Source: Fortiea sp. LEGE XX443
GTDB taxonomy: Bacteria > Cyanobacteriota > Cyanobacteriia > Cyanobacteriales > Nostocaceae
NCBI RefSeq assembly: GCF_015206815.1
Contig: NZ_JADEXZ010000044.1
Span: forward strand, 1-50,358
DNA length: 50,358 bases
Reading direction: 5' to 3'
Shown in pieces: positions 25,034 through 33,041 of this stretch. The translations under genes were made by a program, and so were the position numbers. The notes beneath the pieces were generated by a model. It saw nothing but the letters and a program-made list of their open reading frames with translations, was not told the origin of the DNA and ran no database searches. Position 1 is the stretch's first letter. Every line of letters starts with the position of its first letter.

Positions 25034-26422
25034 CTACCAAGGATTTCCAATCAATGTAAATCCAGACCAATAATAAGGATGAGATAACTCATCGCTATCA
25101 AGCTCCGCAAGTTCATGCGAATCTGAAGAACTACCCCCAGGAATTACGAGATTATCTTCCAAACTTACGCGCTCTTTAAGCATGTCGATTTGAGCTTGTC
25201 GTAATGCTTCTGATTTAACTGGATTAGCTTTCAATTTTCCGTAAAATTGAAGCATTAAAGCCAAAGTACCACTATCATTAACCGTCCAAAGGCTTGCCAA
25301 AGCGGCTTTTGCTCCCGACTGTACAGCCAACCCAGCAAACCCCAGTTCGGCTTGGGGATCACCCAATGCAGTCTGACAAGCACTCAATACTAATAACTGC
25401 ACAGGAGGTTTATCAAGTCCTAGAGTTTTCAGTTCATCTAAGCGAACTTTGGTATCCCAAAACTGAATGTAAGATTGCTCGACAGAACCAGGAGAAAATT
25501 CTGCATGGGTAGCTAAATGTACTATTCCAAAAGGATAAGCAGCACGTTCCTTCTTCAGATTTTTGAGCGTAAATTTTTGGTTTAGTAAAGACTTTCCTGC
25601 CCAGTTATTGGCAATAATATTTGATAATTCTAAGGGAACGGCAGGTAAAGGTTCATGATTTTTAAATTCCGAGGCTCCCATTGCTAAAATCTGGGTTTTC
25701 GTAATATTTGTAGATTGAAAATCCAGGAGGCTGAAAGCAGGAATAATTCCTAAACTATATTTCTCAATTAAAAATTTTTTACCATCAGAAATTGCAGCTA
25801 GAGGAACAGTGCGTAACCCACCTCCTAAACAAAATATAAGATTATTAACACCTTGTGTTTGTAATTCAGATGCCAAAGGAGCAATTAGCAAGTCATATAT
25901 TTTTTTACCAGAACTTAAATACTTACTGCGCGGAGAAGCTGGGTTAACAATATCATTGCGAAATTTAGTAACTAAGCTCGTCAATGCCTCTTTTTTTGCT
26001 GCTGGAATACGCTTGTGAATCGGTAATTTATCCGGCAATACCAATATTAAATCAAGGTGATTAGGAGTTGGTACTGCATAGATTAAAGCACTTTTTTTAC
26101 CAACTTTCTGGCTAATTTTATTGAGAGTTTGACTTATTTTTTTTACTTCAATAACCTGATTTGAAGGCAGTTTCACCTGCATATATTCATCATATTGCTG
26201 CTTCCAACCCTTTTCAATATGTATAACAGCAGAGTTAATATCTTTACTATCAAGTAATTTTTTGACAACTTCCGGTTGCAAACGAGACAAGGGAAGCGCA
26301 TTCTGTTTTACTGGTGGCGGAACTGCTTTGATTTCTGCTTGACTAAACTTTAGCAAGTCCAGCCCAATTATGAATAAACTGAGGGTTGAAAGAGCCAATA
26401 AATTTAGCTGATGTTTGTTCAT
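25034..26422 (-). CDS. Secreted CHAT-domain protein (caspase-like cysteine protease fold)
   Basis: 462 residues. An N-terminal signal peptide (LLALSTLSLFIIGLDLL, cleavage near FSQAE) precedes a linker and a C-terminal CHAT domain from about 145. Catalytic dyad residues are visible: H306 in IVHLATHAEF and C349 in LLVLSACQTALG, followed by AELGFAGLAVQSGAKAALASLW and the terminal YYWSGFTLIGNPW. CHAT proteases process partner proteins; in cyanobacteria HetF is a member needed for heterocyst formation. The TPR array usually found before CHAT is absent, so this is a short form. A parvulin gene lies 120 bp upstream on the same strand. Confidence 0.92.
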   Translation of the reverse strand: MNKHQLNLLALSTLSLFIIGLDLLKFSQAEIKAVPPPVKQNALPLSRLQPEVVKKLLDSKDINSAVIHIEKGWKQQYDEYMQVKLPSNQVIEVKKISQTLNKISQKVGKKSALIYAVPTPNHLDLILVLPDKLPIHKRIPAAKKEALTSLVTKFRNDIVNPASPRSKYLSSGKKIYDLLIAPLASELQTQGVNNLIFCLGGGLRTVPLAAISDGKKFLIEKYSLGIIPAFSLLDFQSTNITKTQILAMGASEFKNHEPLPAVPLELSNIIANNWAGKSLLNQKFTLKNLKKERAAYPFGIVHLATHAEFSPGSVEQSYIQFWDTKVRLDELKTLGLDKPPVQLLVLSACQTALGDPQAELGFAGLAVQSGAKAALASLWTVNDSGTLALMLQFYGKLKANPVKSEALRQAQIDMLKERVSLEDNLVIPGGSSSDSHELAELDSDELSHPYYWSGFTLIGNPW

Positions 26423-26542
26423 ATCTGTTCATGCACCAAGTTATTAATTATTCTTACTGGACTGACACGAGTAAGTAAACTTTAGGTTGTAGTAGCGTGA
26501 CACGACTAAAATTAAATAGCTAGTTGTTGATTCAGGGATTAA

Positions 26543-27268
26543 TTAGTTTGACATCTGTTGGATTTGCTTCTGTTGTTCTTGCAACCAAGCTTCAAAAAGT
26601 TCATTCAGCAGCCGTGCTTTCATCGGTTCATCTAGTTGAGCTGGGATAAATTTCTCCAATCGCAAAATTACAATCCACTCGGCTATTCGCGCTGGCGGTA
26701 GGACTTGACCTGGTTGACTGCTAGATAATATCTGCACCATTGTGGGATGAATTGCTTGTAGTTCAACTGGGCCAATTAACCCACCAGTTTGGGCTTCTGG
26801 CCCTTGGGAGTATTCTTTTGCGACTTCTGCAAAGGACTGTTCTTTCGCTTGAAGCCGGAAGTAAAGTTCTTGGACAAGTCCAATATCTTGAGTACGTAGA
26901 AGAGAATAAATAACTTTATCCAGTTTTCCTTTGTTTTGAAAGAAATAGGACTCTAGTTTACCACCCCAAGTTTCTAGCTTAAATTTCTCTATTTTCAGCT
27001 TGCGAATCGTCACGGATTCTAATTGCTCTGGAGTTATACCATGATAGGACATCCAGGTTTTAATATCCGCATCAGTTTTTAACTGCCTTTCAGTGTAAAA
27101 CTGTTGTTGAGCGCGAGTTACTTCTTCTTTTATACATTCTATATTTGCGATCGCCTCATCAATAATTAATTCCCGTAGTAGCTGTGGTAGCATTTGGTAA
27201 CTAGCTAGTAAAGGAATTAGCTCAGTAGCCTGAATTGTACGGTTGCCAATTTGAAGAACTTCTGTCAT
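26543..27268 (-). CDS. Parvulin-type peptidyl-prolyl isomerase (PpiC/SurA-like)
   Basis: About 241 residues from the ATG at 27268 (MTEVLQIGNRTI), which fits homologues; the frame stays open to 27313 with weaker starts. The N-terminal helical region LLASYQMLPQLLRELIIDEAI precedes a parvulin domain with FRLQAKEQSFAEVAKEYSQG, TGGLIGPVEL and PGQVLPPARIAEWIVILRLEKF. There is no signal peptide, so it is cytoplasmic or exported by another route. In cyanobacteria such proteins often sit beside ABC/HlyD exporters of peptides or bacteriocins, and an ABC exporter is 1.6 kb away. Confidence 0.85.
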   Translation of the reverse strand: MTEVLQIGNRTIQATELIPLLASYQMLPQLLRELIIDEAIANIECIKEEVTRAQQQFYTERQLKTDADIKTWMSYHGITPEQLESVTIRKLKIEKFKLETWGGKLESYFFQNKGKLDKVIYSLLRTQDIGLVQELYFRLQAKEQSFAEVAKEYSQGPEAQTGGLIGPVELQAIHPTMVQILSSSQPGQVLPPARIAEWIVILRLEKFIPAQLDEPMKARLLNELFEAWLQEQQKQIQQMSN

Positions 27269-27433
27269 TTTTTTTGCCAATTGCGATCGCATCATCACGC
27301 AATTCATTTTCACACATTCAACTACATTGGCACTTAGTTATCTTAAAAGTATTGTTAACAAAAATTAAAGATGTAGAAAACTTTTGTTCCTACATCTTGA
27401 TTAATTCTTCATTTCTAATGAAAGGTTAAGAAT

Positions 27434-27808
27434 CTACAAAGTTTCCAAGAAGCTCAAAAGATCGGCCATTTCTTGGGGGCTAGGCTGAAATTTGGGCATA
27501 GGTGGCGTTTCACCGCTAATTACTTGTTGAATCAACTTATAACGAGATTTACGTTTAGAAACAGCTTGTAAACTGGGGCCGACTCGCCCATCTGCTTGCC
27601 AACCGTGACAACCAGCGCAATTGATTTGAAAAATAGCATTTCCTTGCTCTGCATCTCCGGTTAAAGACAAAACGCTTTTAACGTATGGATCTGAGGCTTG
27701 TACCATTTGAACACCAAAGATGCCCAAAGGGATTGCCAGCAGTATCGCTAGAGCCAACAAAGCGATCCGCTGAATCAGAATTTCAGGTTTGGTAATCTGG
27801 TTATCCAA
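27434..27808 (-). CDS. cytM: Cytochrome cM
   Basis: c-type cytochrome, about 124 residues from TTG at 27808 (MDNQITKPEILIQRI). The frame stays open to another TTG at 27889, adding 27 residues with no obvious merit, and there is no ATG choice. An uncleaved or cleaved membrane helix (about 14-36, ALLALAILLAIPLGIFGVQM) leads to a heme domain with CAGCH (INCAGCHGW) and the axial methionine probably in PPMPKF. The sequence VKSVLSLTGDAEQGNAIFQ is typical of CytM. The protein modulates electron flow between respiration and photosynthesis. Divergent from petG. Confidence 0.82.
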   Translation of the reverse strand: MDNQITKPEILIQRIALLALAILLAIPLGIFGVQMVQASDPYVKSVLSLTGDAEQGNAIFQINCAGCHGWQADGRVGPSLQAVSKRKSRYKLIQQVISGETPPMPKFQPSPQEMADLLSFLETL

Positions 27809-28016
27809 AAGGTTTGCTGTGAAAGTGTAAGGTTCTAAAAATTTTTCATTTCCTACACATAGCTTAAAAGTTCTTGATTTGCACTGCAAGCACAGATGAC
27901 AGTTTTATTACAACTAGTCATTGCTCAAAAACATTGTGGTCAGCGGGATTCACCGCAATTTGATAAAATCAAATACAGGAAATGAATCATTAATAATTGC
28001 AAACAGGAGAATTAAC

Positions 28017-28130
28017 GTGGTTGAACCCCTGCTTTCAGGCATTGTTCTTGGTCTAATTGTAGTGACTCTCGCTGGTCTGTTTTACGCTGCATATAAGCAA
28101 TACAAGCGCCCCAATGAGTTGGGTGGTTGA
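28017..28130 (+). CDS. petG: Cytochrome b6-f complex subunit PetG
   Basis: 37 residues: [20 protein letters not shown] then a single-helix end [17 protein letters not shown]. Diagnostic for PetG, a one-helix subunit that stabilises the cytochrome b6-f dimer. The start is GTG at 28017, preceded by ACAGGAG at the right distance; an open frame upstream is not part of the protein. Divergent from cytM, as in other Nostocales as far as I remember. Confidence 0.97.
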   Translation: MVEPLLSGIVLGLIVVTLAGLFYAAYKQYKRPNELGG

Positions 28131-28139
28131 GAAAGTGCT

Positions 28140-28250
28140 GAGGATTTAGCCAGTAGGGTGTGTTAGGCGTAAGTCATAACGCACCTTGACTGATGAGAGC
28201 AAGACGGTGCGCTACTTCGTTAACGCACCCTGCAAAACTGGATTAAAAAA
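28140..28250. repeat. Repeat-containing spacer downstream of petG
   Basis: Contains agtagggtgtgttaggcgta and its partly inverted copy ttaacgcaccctgc (about 28152-28235), a dispersed type with the core TAACGCACC also seen at 45600 and 49668. Confidence 0.55.
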
Positions 28251-28292
28251 AATGGGTCATGGAAGTTAAGCAAAAAGACTCTTTGGCTAAAA

Positions 28293-28865
28293 TTACGGAC
28301 TGATATCGTTGATCACATTGGAGTCAATGACTCTGTAGAAAGTTAAGGCTGTGTTACCGTAAACTTTGGCACGGCAAATTTCCCAGTTGGGGATTAGTGG
28401 TGGTGTCCAGCTTTGGGGATTATGTTCTACCGCGATTTCACCTTTGGGATCTAAGAGGTTATGGAGAGCGATCGCTTCTAACACAGGCTGATATAATCCA
28501 CTGGCATAAGGTGGATCGAAGTAAATTCTGTCAAATTGTTTGCCTGACAAAGTTTTTAACTGCTGAATAACATCACCGCGTAATAGCTGCCATTTTTGCT
28601 CGCCATCAGCTAATTGCTGCCAATTCTGTTGAATAATCCCACAGGCTCGGCTTGATTGCTCAATTCCTACTACCAAGCTGGCTCCTCTACACAAAGCCTC
28701 TGCGCCCATTGAACCACTACCCGCGCACAAATCTAGCCAGCGACAACCTGCTATTTCACCTTGCCAAATATTAAAAATAGCTTCCCTTACCCTAGCACTT
28801 GTAGGTCTGGTTTCTTTTCCCGGTAAGGTTTTAATCGGACGATTGCCGTAAATTCTCAGGCTCAT
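28293..28865 (-). CDS. rsmD: 16S rRNA (guanine966-N2)-methyltransferase RsmD
   Basis: SAM-dependent methylase of small-subunit rRNA, 190 residues. N-terminal GNRPIKTLPGKETRPTSARVREAIFNI, SAM-binding WLDLCAGSGSMGAEALCRGA and catalytic DPPY (FDRIYFDPPYASGLY) are all present. It converges with petG and has hisH upstream on the same strand, 93 bp away with a heptamer-like ATTAGTC repeat in between (28870-28910). Confidence 0.96.
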   Translation of the reverse strand: MSLRIYGNRPIKTLPGKETRPTSARVREAIFNIWQGEIAGCRWLDLCAGSGSMGAEALCRGASLVVGIEQSSRACGIIQQNWQQLADGEQKWQLLRGDVIQQLKTLSGKQFDRIYFDPPYASGLYQPVLEAIALHNLLDPKGEIAVEHNPQSWTPPLIPNWEICRAKVYGNTALTFYRVIDSNVINDISP

Positions 28866-28869
28866 GATT

Positions 28870-28915
28870 GATTAGTCATTAGTCACTGGTCATTAGTCAT
28901 TGGTCGTTAGACATT
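28870..28915. repeat. ATTAGTCATT/GGTCATT tandem repeat
   Basis: Short units resembling ATTAGTC and TGGTCATT in the rsmD-hisH spacer, then agacaaatgacaaaagacaaa units to 28940. STRR type. Confidence 0.7.
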
Positions 28916-28958
28916 TGCACAAGACAAATGACAAAAGACAAAGGACAAATAACAAATC

Positions 28959-29594
28959 CTATGCAGCAATTTGTTCACGGACTTGAGAAACAAAATTAGA
29001 CAGGATTTGCAATCCTATATTAGAGGATTTTTCCGGGTGAAATTGTACTGCCATCAAGTTTTCATGAGAAATTGCAGCTGTAATAGTTTGAGTACCGTGG
29101 GTAACAGTTGCAGCTTTAACTTGCGGATCAATTGGGTCAACAAAGTAGGAATGAACAAAATAAACCCAAGGGTTAGCTGGTAAATGCTCCCATAAAATAC
29201 TTTTTGGTTGAGTCAATTCCAGTTGATTCCAACCCATGTGCGGAATTGTAATTCCTGGTTCATGATGAAATCGGCGGACTTTTCCCCGAATAATTCCCAG
29301 TCCTGGTTGAGTACCTTCTGCACTTGATTCAAACAGAATTTGCAATCCTAAACAAATTCCTAAGAAGGGTTTACCAGATGCGATGGTGTCCTTAATCGGT
29401 TTTTCTAAACCACGTTCTCGTAAATGTTGCACGGCTGGATCAAATGCTCCGACTCCTGGCAATAGTACTCCATCAGCCAACGATATCTCTTTAGCAGAAT
29501 CAGTAATCTTAGGAGTTGCTCCAGCTTTTTCTAAGCCTTTGCAGACTGAGTGCAAATTTCCCATGTCGTAATCTACAACTGCAATAACTGGCAT
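28959..29594 (-). CDS. hisH: Imidazole glycerol phosphate synthase subunit HisH
   Basis: Glutamine amidotransferase supplying ammonia to HisF for histidine and AICAR synthesis. 211 residues with start MPVIAVVDYDMGNLHSV, oxyanion-loop LLPGVGAFDPAV, nucleophile C81 in GICLGLQ, and H186/E188 in VQFHPEKS. Divergent from the C15 peptidase-like gene. Confidence 0.97.
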   Translation of the reverse strand: MPVIAVVDYDMGNLHSVCKGLEKAGATPKITDSAKEISLADGVLLPGVGAFDPAVQHLRERGLEKPIKDTIASGKPFLGICLGLQILFESSAEGTQPGLGIIRGKVRRFHHEPGITIPHMGWNQLELTQPKSILWEHLPANPWVYFVHSYFVDPIDPQVKAATVTHGTQTITAAISHENLMAVQFHPEKSSNIGLQILSNFVSQVREQIAA

Positions 29595-29652
29595 TGACCG
29601 GCTCCTTGTAAATTTATTATGGAGGGTTTTTCTATTTTAAATAATAATTCCC

Positions 29653-30165
29653 ATGAAGAAAAGAATTCTATTAACTTCTTTTGACACTTGGTTAAGCGAT
29701 CAACAGTCAAATTCCTCGGATGATTTATTACTAGAAGTTACCAAAGTTGATTCCATCCCACACGATTTAAAATTTTTGCGTCTGTTACCTGTAGATGTGA
29801 TGCTTGCTAGTTCCTGGGTAATTCAAAAAATCGCTGAGTTGCAACCAGATTACATTATCTGTTGTGGCATGGCTGCCAGTCGTCAGCAATTAAGTGTGGA
29901 GGTGGGTGCTAATCAAGGGAAAATGTTTTTGCCGACGGTAGTTGATTTGGAAAAACTAGTGTCGGGAACAGTAGCAACTGATATTAGTAACGACTGCGGT
30001 AAATTTGTTTGCGGAGGTCTTTATTATGCAGTTCTGAACTATCTACAGGAATATCAACTGACAACTCGTTGTATCTTTGTTCACGTTCCATTTTTAAATC
30101 AAGAAAATTTGGTAGCTATTCTTGCCGATTTCTTATTAATTATTCACAATCTGGCACTCGCATAA
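29653..30165 (+). CDS. Peptidase C15 (pyroglutamyl peptidase I)-like protein
   Basis: 170 residues, shorter than bacterial Pcp (about 210). LLTSFDTW at the N-terminus replaces the usual GFxPF. The likely catalytic triad is kept: E83 in LSVEVGAN, C120 in DCGKFVCGGLYY and H144 in FVHVPF. Pcp removes N-terminal pyroglutamate. The altered substrate loops make true Pcp activity uncertain. The gene is followed 40 bp later by the DUF3370 gene in the same direction. Confidence 0.8.
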   Translation: MKKRILLTSFDTWLSDQQSNSSDDLLLEVTKVDSIPHDLKFLRLLPVDVMLASSWVIQKIAELQPDYIICCGMAASRQQLSVEVGANQGKMFLPTVVDLEKLVSGTVATDISNDCGKFVCGGLYYAVLNYLQEYQLTTRCIFVHVPFLNQENLVAILADFLLIIHNLALA

Positions 30166-30205
30166 AATAGTGTGCGTCTTTTAGGAAAAATAGCTAACTA
30201 AGTAT

Positions 30206-31564
30206 ATGTTGTCATTTTTACTGGGTTTACTGATTGCTCAAACAACTCCTCCCACACCACCACCAGAAGAAGTTGTCCAACCACAACAAGTCCTTCCCTT
30301 ACCAGGACAGTTAGATAAAGTACCAACTTTTAATAGCAACAGTCCAGAATTAGTATTAAAAGAAGGGATTTTACTGTCTACTTTTCCGGGAGATAGTAAA
30401 AAAGTCCCAACCGCCCATTTGAATTATCCTTTTCGGGGACGATTTGATATTTTTGCTCATCACGTCGCCAAAGCTGATCCACCAGAAAATGTGCGATCGC
30501 TCTACCTCGGCATAATTCTAAATAACCCAACTGAGAAACCAGTCACAGTAGATGTATTGCAAGCGGCAAGTTATTTAAGTCAACCTGATGCACCGTTTGT
30601 TGAGTTACCGCCTTTTGTGGAAGATCCTGCGGGTAAAGTATTTGCCGGGCCAGGCGATCGCGTCATGTCTGATATTCTTAGAGGCAGGCGACAAGCAACT
30701 TTCCCCGCACAAATTGTACTTCCGCCGAAGCAAAGCCAAATGTTACTTAATCTTCCAATTCCTGTGCAGGGATTAACACCACCTTTAAATGGTCGCTCTA
30801 CCTTAATGCGCTTGCGGAGTAATGGTAGAGTCTACACTGCTAGTTTAGCGATGTTTGCCAAGACTAATGCTGATGGCAGTGAACGTGCGCCAACTTTAGA
30901 AGAGTGGCAAAGTTTATTAGATAACGGTGAGTTGTCCACGCCACGAGATAAAACACCTACTCCCTTAGAAGAAACTGGTAAGCCAAGAATTTACGGACGT
31001 GTGGCTGGTGTGGCTGGTGGTTCCTCTTGGAGAGCATTTATAGTCGATAGTCCCAAAGCCAGATTGCTGACAATTCCTCAGCCGGGAAAAGCTGTTTCAT
31101 ATGCTCTTAGTACCTTGGATGGTGGTACTTTGGGGACTAGTCAAATTCAGAGTGCGCCGATGTTAGTACGTTATCCTGACACTGCATATCGAGCGCATGG
31201 CAACTATGGAATTCAATACAACCTCAAGTTGCCGCTACATAACAATACTTCCAGTCCGCAAACCGTTGCTGTATCTATGCAAACACCAATCAAAGAAGAT
31301 CAGTTAGTCAAACCTGGACTGCGCTTTTTTAGTACCCCAGCACGTCAAACCTTCTTTCGGGGAAGTGTGCGGATACGTTACAAAGATGACAAAGGTATGC
31401 CGCAAACTAAGTTTGTGCATTTAGTTCAAAAGCGGGGTCAACCAGGAGAGCCTTTGGTAGTATTGAATATGAAAGCTGGCGATCGCAGATTAGTCGAAGT
31501 AGACTTTCTCTATCCACCAGATGCGACACCACCACAAGTATTAACGGTGTCAACTCAAAGATGA
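30206..31564 (+). CDS. DUF3370 domain protein, probably exported
   Basis: 452 residues. A short hydrophobic start MLSFLLGLLIAQTT resembles a signal peptide, followed by a Pro-rich linker. The rest is a single DUF3370 unit: LDKVPTFNSNSPELVLKEGIL, FRGRFDIFAHHV, FAGPGDRVMSDILRGRR, GRVAGVAGGSSW and a C-terminal beta-rich part. The family is restricted to cyanobacteria and its function is unknown. Probably an operon with the C15-like gene. Confidence 0.85.
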   Translation: MLSFLLGLLIAQTTPPTPPPEEVVQPQQVLPLPGQLDKVPTFNSNSPELVLKEGILLSTFPGDSKKVPTAHLNYPFRGRFDIFAHHVAKADPPENVRSLYLGIILNNPTEKPVTVDVLQAASYLSQPDAPFVELPPFVEDPAGKVFAGPGDRVMSDILRGRRQATFPAQIVLPPKQSQMLLNLPIPVQGLTPPLNGRSTLMRLRSNGRVYTASLAMFAKTNADGSERAPTLEEWQSLLDNGELSTPRDKTPTPLEETGKPRIYGRVAGVAGGSSWRAFIVDSPKARLLTIPQPGKAVSYALSTLDGGTLGTSQIQSAPMLVRYPDTAYRAHGNYGIQYNLKLPLHNNTSSPQTVAVSMQTPIKEDQLVKPGLRFFSTPARQTFFRGSVRIRYKDDKGMPQTKFVHLVQKRGQPGEPLVVLNMKAGDRRLVEVDFLYPPDATPPQVLTVSTQR

Positions 31565-31572
31565 TTGTTTGA

Positions 31573-31607
31573 TGTGTAGAGACGTTGCACTGCAACATCT
31601 CTACACA
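31573..31607. terminator. Shared bidirectional terminator, GTAGAGAC palindrome family
   Basis: TGTGTAGAGACGTTGCA pairs with TGCAACATCTCTACACA with one mismatch. It occupies nearly the whole 43-bp gap between two convergent genes, and the same palindrome family recurs at 2796-2825 and 39123-39153. Confidence 0.7.
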
Positions 31608-32222
31608 TTAGTCAACAGGTTCAATACCAACGTGTTGCGTAAAGACGTACCAATCTTGCGCGAAACCTTTAAATTCGATATCTTTCAGGCTAAATTTTAG
31701 ATGACTATCCTGAAGCGAAAATTTAACAATATTATTAGTGTCCGGCTTGTCTGTTAATAAAATTAATTCTGTACCGGCTGGGATTACCTGCTTAGATTGA
31801 TCATTCAGCACTTTAGAATCTACAGGCTGGCGCTTGATGATGGTGTCTGCGTTAAACACAAGCTTGAGAAAACCTTGTTGATTACCGACACTTTGGCGAT
31901 CTACAGTAATTTTTAATATATCCTTGGATTGTTGCTTAGTTGCGATCGCTTGAATAGTTGCTACGGGGTTAATTGTCTCTTGGATAATTTTGGCGTGTTT
32001 TGCGAAAGCAAACCAGTTACTACTCAAGCCTTTAAATTGAATATCTTCTAAAACTAATTTATAGTGGTCAGAATTATTGGCAGGTATTTCGTAAGACTTG
32101 AGTACCAGTATTGTACCGACGGGAATTTTCTGTTGTTTAGTGCTAGGTAATTGACTTGATTGCACTGGTTCTTGTTTAAGATTTGTCTCTTGGATAAACA
32201 GAATGCGGTTTAAGGTAGCCAT
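31608..32222 (-). CDS. Unrecognised protein with two tandem copies of a ~80-residue domain
   Basis: 204 residues, no signal peptide. Residues 6-80 and about 118-201 are clearly duplicated. Compare LEDIQFKGLSSNWFAFAKHA (58-77) with LKDIEFKGFAQDWYVFTQHV (179-198), and KIPVGTILVLKSYE (32-45) with VIPAGTELILLTDK (146-159). The pattern (beta strands, an xPxGTxLxL turn, a W-Y/F-V/A-F end) suggests an SH3-like barrel, possibly surface or cell-wall associated. I do not recognise the family and assign no function. Confidence 0.65.
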   Translation of the reverse strand: MATLNRILFIQETNLKQEPVQSSQLPSTKQQKIPVGTILVLKSYEIPANNSDHYKLVLEDIQFKGLSSNWFAFAKHAKIIQETINPVATIQAIATKQQSKDILKITVDRQSVGNQQGFLKLVFNADTIIKRQPVDSKVLNDQSKQVIPAGTELILLTDKPDTNNIVKFSLQDSHLKFSLKDIEFKGFAQDWYVFTQHVGIEPVD

Positions 32223-32305
32223 ATTTTCGCCCTGAAAAACTCATATCAAGTTATACAATATAAAATTCAACTTCTACAGCGAAAATTCCAGATTTACTGC
32301 TATTC

Positions 32306-32337
32306 AGATCCCCGACTTCTTAAAAAATCGGGGATCT
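32306..32337. terminator. Palindrome of the GATCCCCGA family
   Basis: AGATCCCCGA (32306-32315) / TCGGGGATCT (32328-32337), perfect 10-bp arms. Same family as 35737-35769 and 49775-49807. Located in the divergent 251-bp spacer between the tandem-domain gene and the Uma2 gene. Confidence 0.6.
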
Positions 32338-32473
32338 TATCGTTCATCAATAATTAAGCTGGCCATACCACTAAAATTTAAGGTTTACTTTATAAATCAT
32401 CTCTTATTATCTACTGCTAAAATTTAACTTAAAGATAACTAATGCTAGTAAAAAAGACACGAGGAAAGGTTAA

Positions 32474-33040
32474 ATGAATAGTGTGGTTCTCAATCTAGAA
32501 CCGATAGCTCATTTAAGTGATGAGCAATTCTATCAATTATGTCTGGCGAATCGTGACTTAAGCCTGGAAATGAACGCAGCAGGAGAATTAATTATTGTGC
32601 CACCAGTAGGAGGAGAAATCGGAAATCAAGAAGCTGGACTAATAACTGATTTAGAAATTTGGAATCGGCAAGCTAAATTAGGCAAAGTTTTTAGTTCTTC
32701 AACTATTTTTATCCTGCCAAATGGTGCAAAACGTTCTCTTGATGCGGCTTGGGTAAAATTAGAACGGTGGCAAGCTTTAACCCCAGAACAGCGCCAAAAA
32801 TTCCCGCCACTTGCACCCGATTTTGCTATTGAACTCCGTTCTCAAACAGATAGGCTCAAATCTCTCCAAGAGAAAATGCAGGAATACATAGAAAATGGTT
32901 TGCGTTTAGGATGGCTGATTAATCCTCAAGATGCCAAAGTCGAAATTTATCGACTAGGAAAACCTGTTGAAGTGATGCAAATGCCAGCCATTCTTTCTGG
33001 AGAAGATGTATTACCTGGATTTGAGTTGCAATTGAATTAG
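32474..33040 (+). CDS. Uma2 family (DUF820) putative endonuclease
   Basis: 188 residues, full length. LEMNAAGELIIVPPVGGEIGNQ, FILPNGAKRSLDAAWV, LAPDFAIELRSQTDRLKSLQEKMQEYIENG and LGWLINPQDAKVEIY match the family; the PD-(D/E)xK core is PDFAIELRS with K in the following helix. A GAGGAAAGG ribosome binding site precedes the ATG. Only one base separates its stop from the stop of the convergent gene. Role unknown; cyanobacteria hold dozens of paralogues. Confidence 0.9.
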   Translation: MNSVVLNLEPIAHLSDEQFYQLCLANRDLSLEMNAAGELIIVPPVGGEIGNQEAGLITDLEIWNRQAKLGKVFSSSTIFILPNGAKRSLDAAWVKLERWQALTPEQRQKFPPLAPDFAIELRSQTDRLKSLQEKMQEYIENGLRLGWLINPQDAKVEIYRLGKPVEVMQMPAILSGEDVLPGFELQLN

Positions 33041-33041
33041 T

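Noticed and set aside
27809-27889. 27-residue N-terminal extension of cytochrome cM
   Set aside because: It also needs a TTG start, has no conserved residues and precedes the expected membrane anchor; kept only as a possibility.
27921-28016. Upstream extension of PetG
   Set aside because: PetG is 37 residues; the extension has no similarity, and the GTG at 28017 has a proper ribosome binding site.
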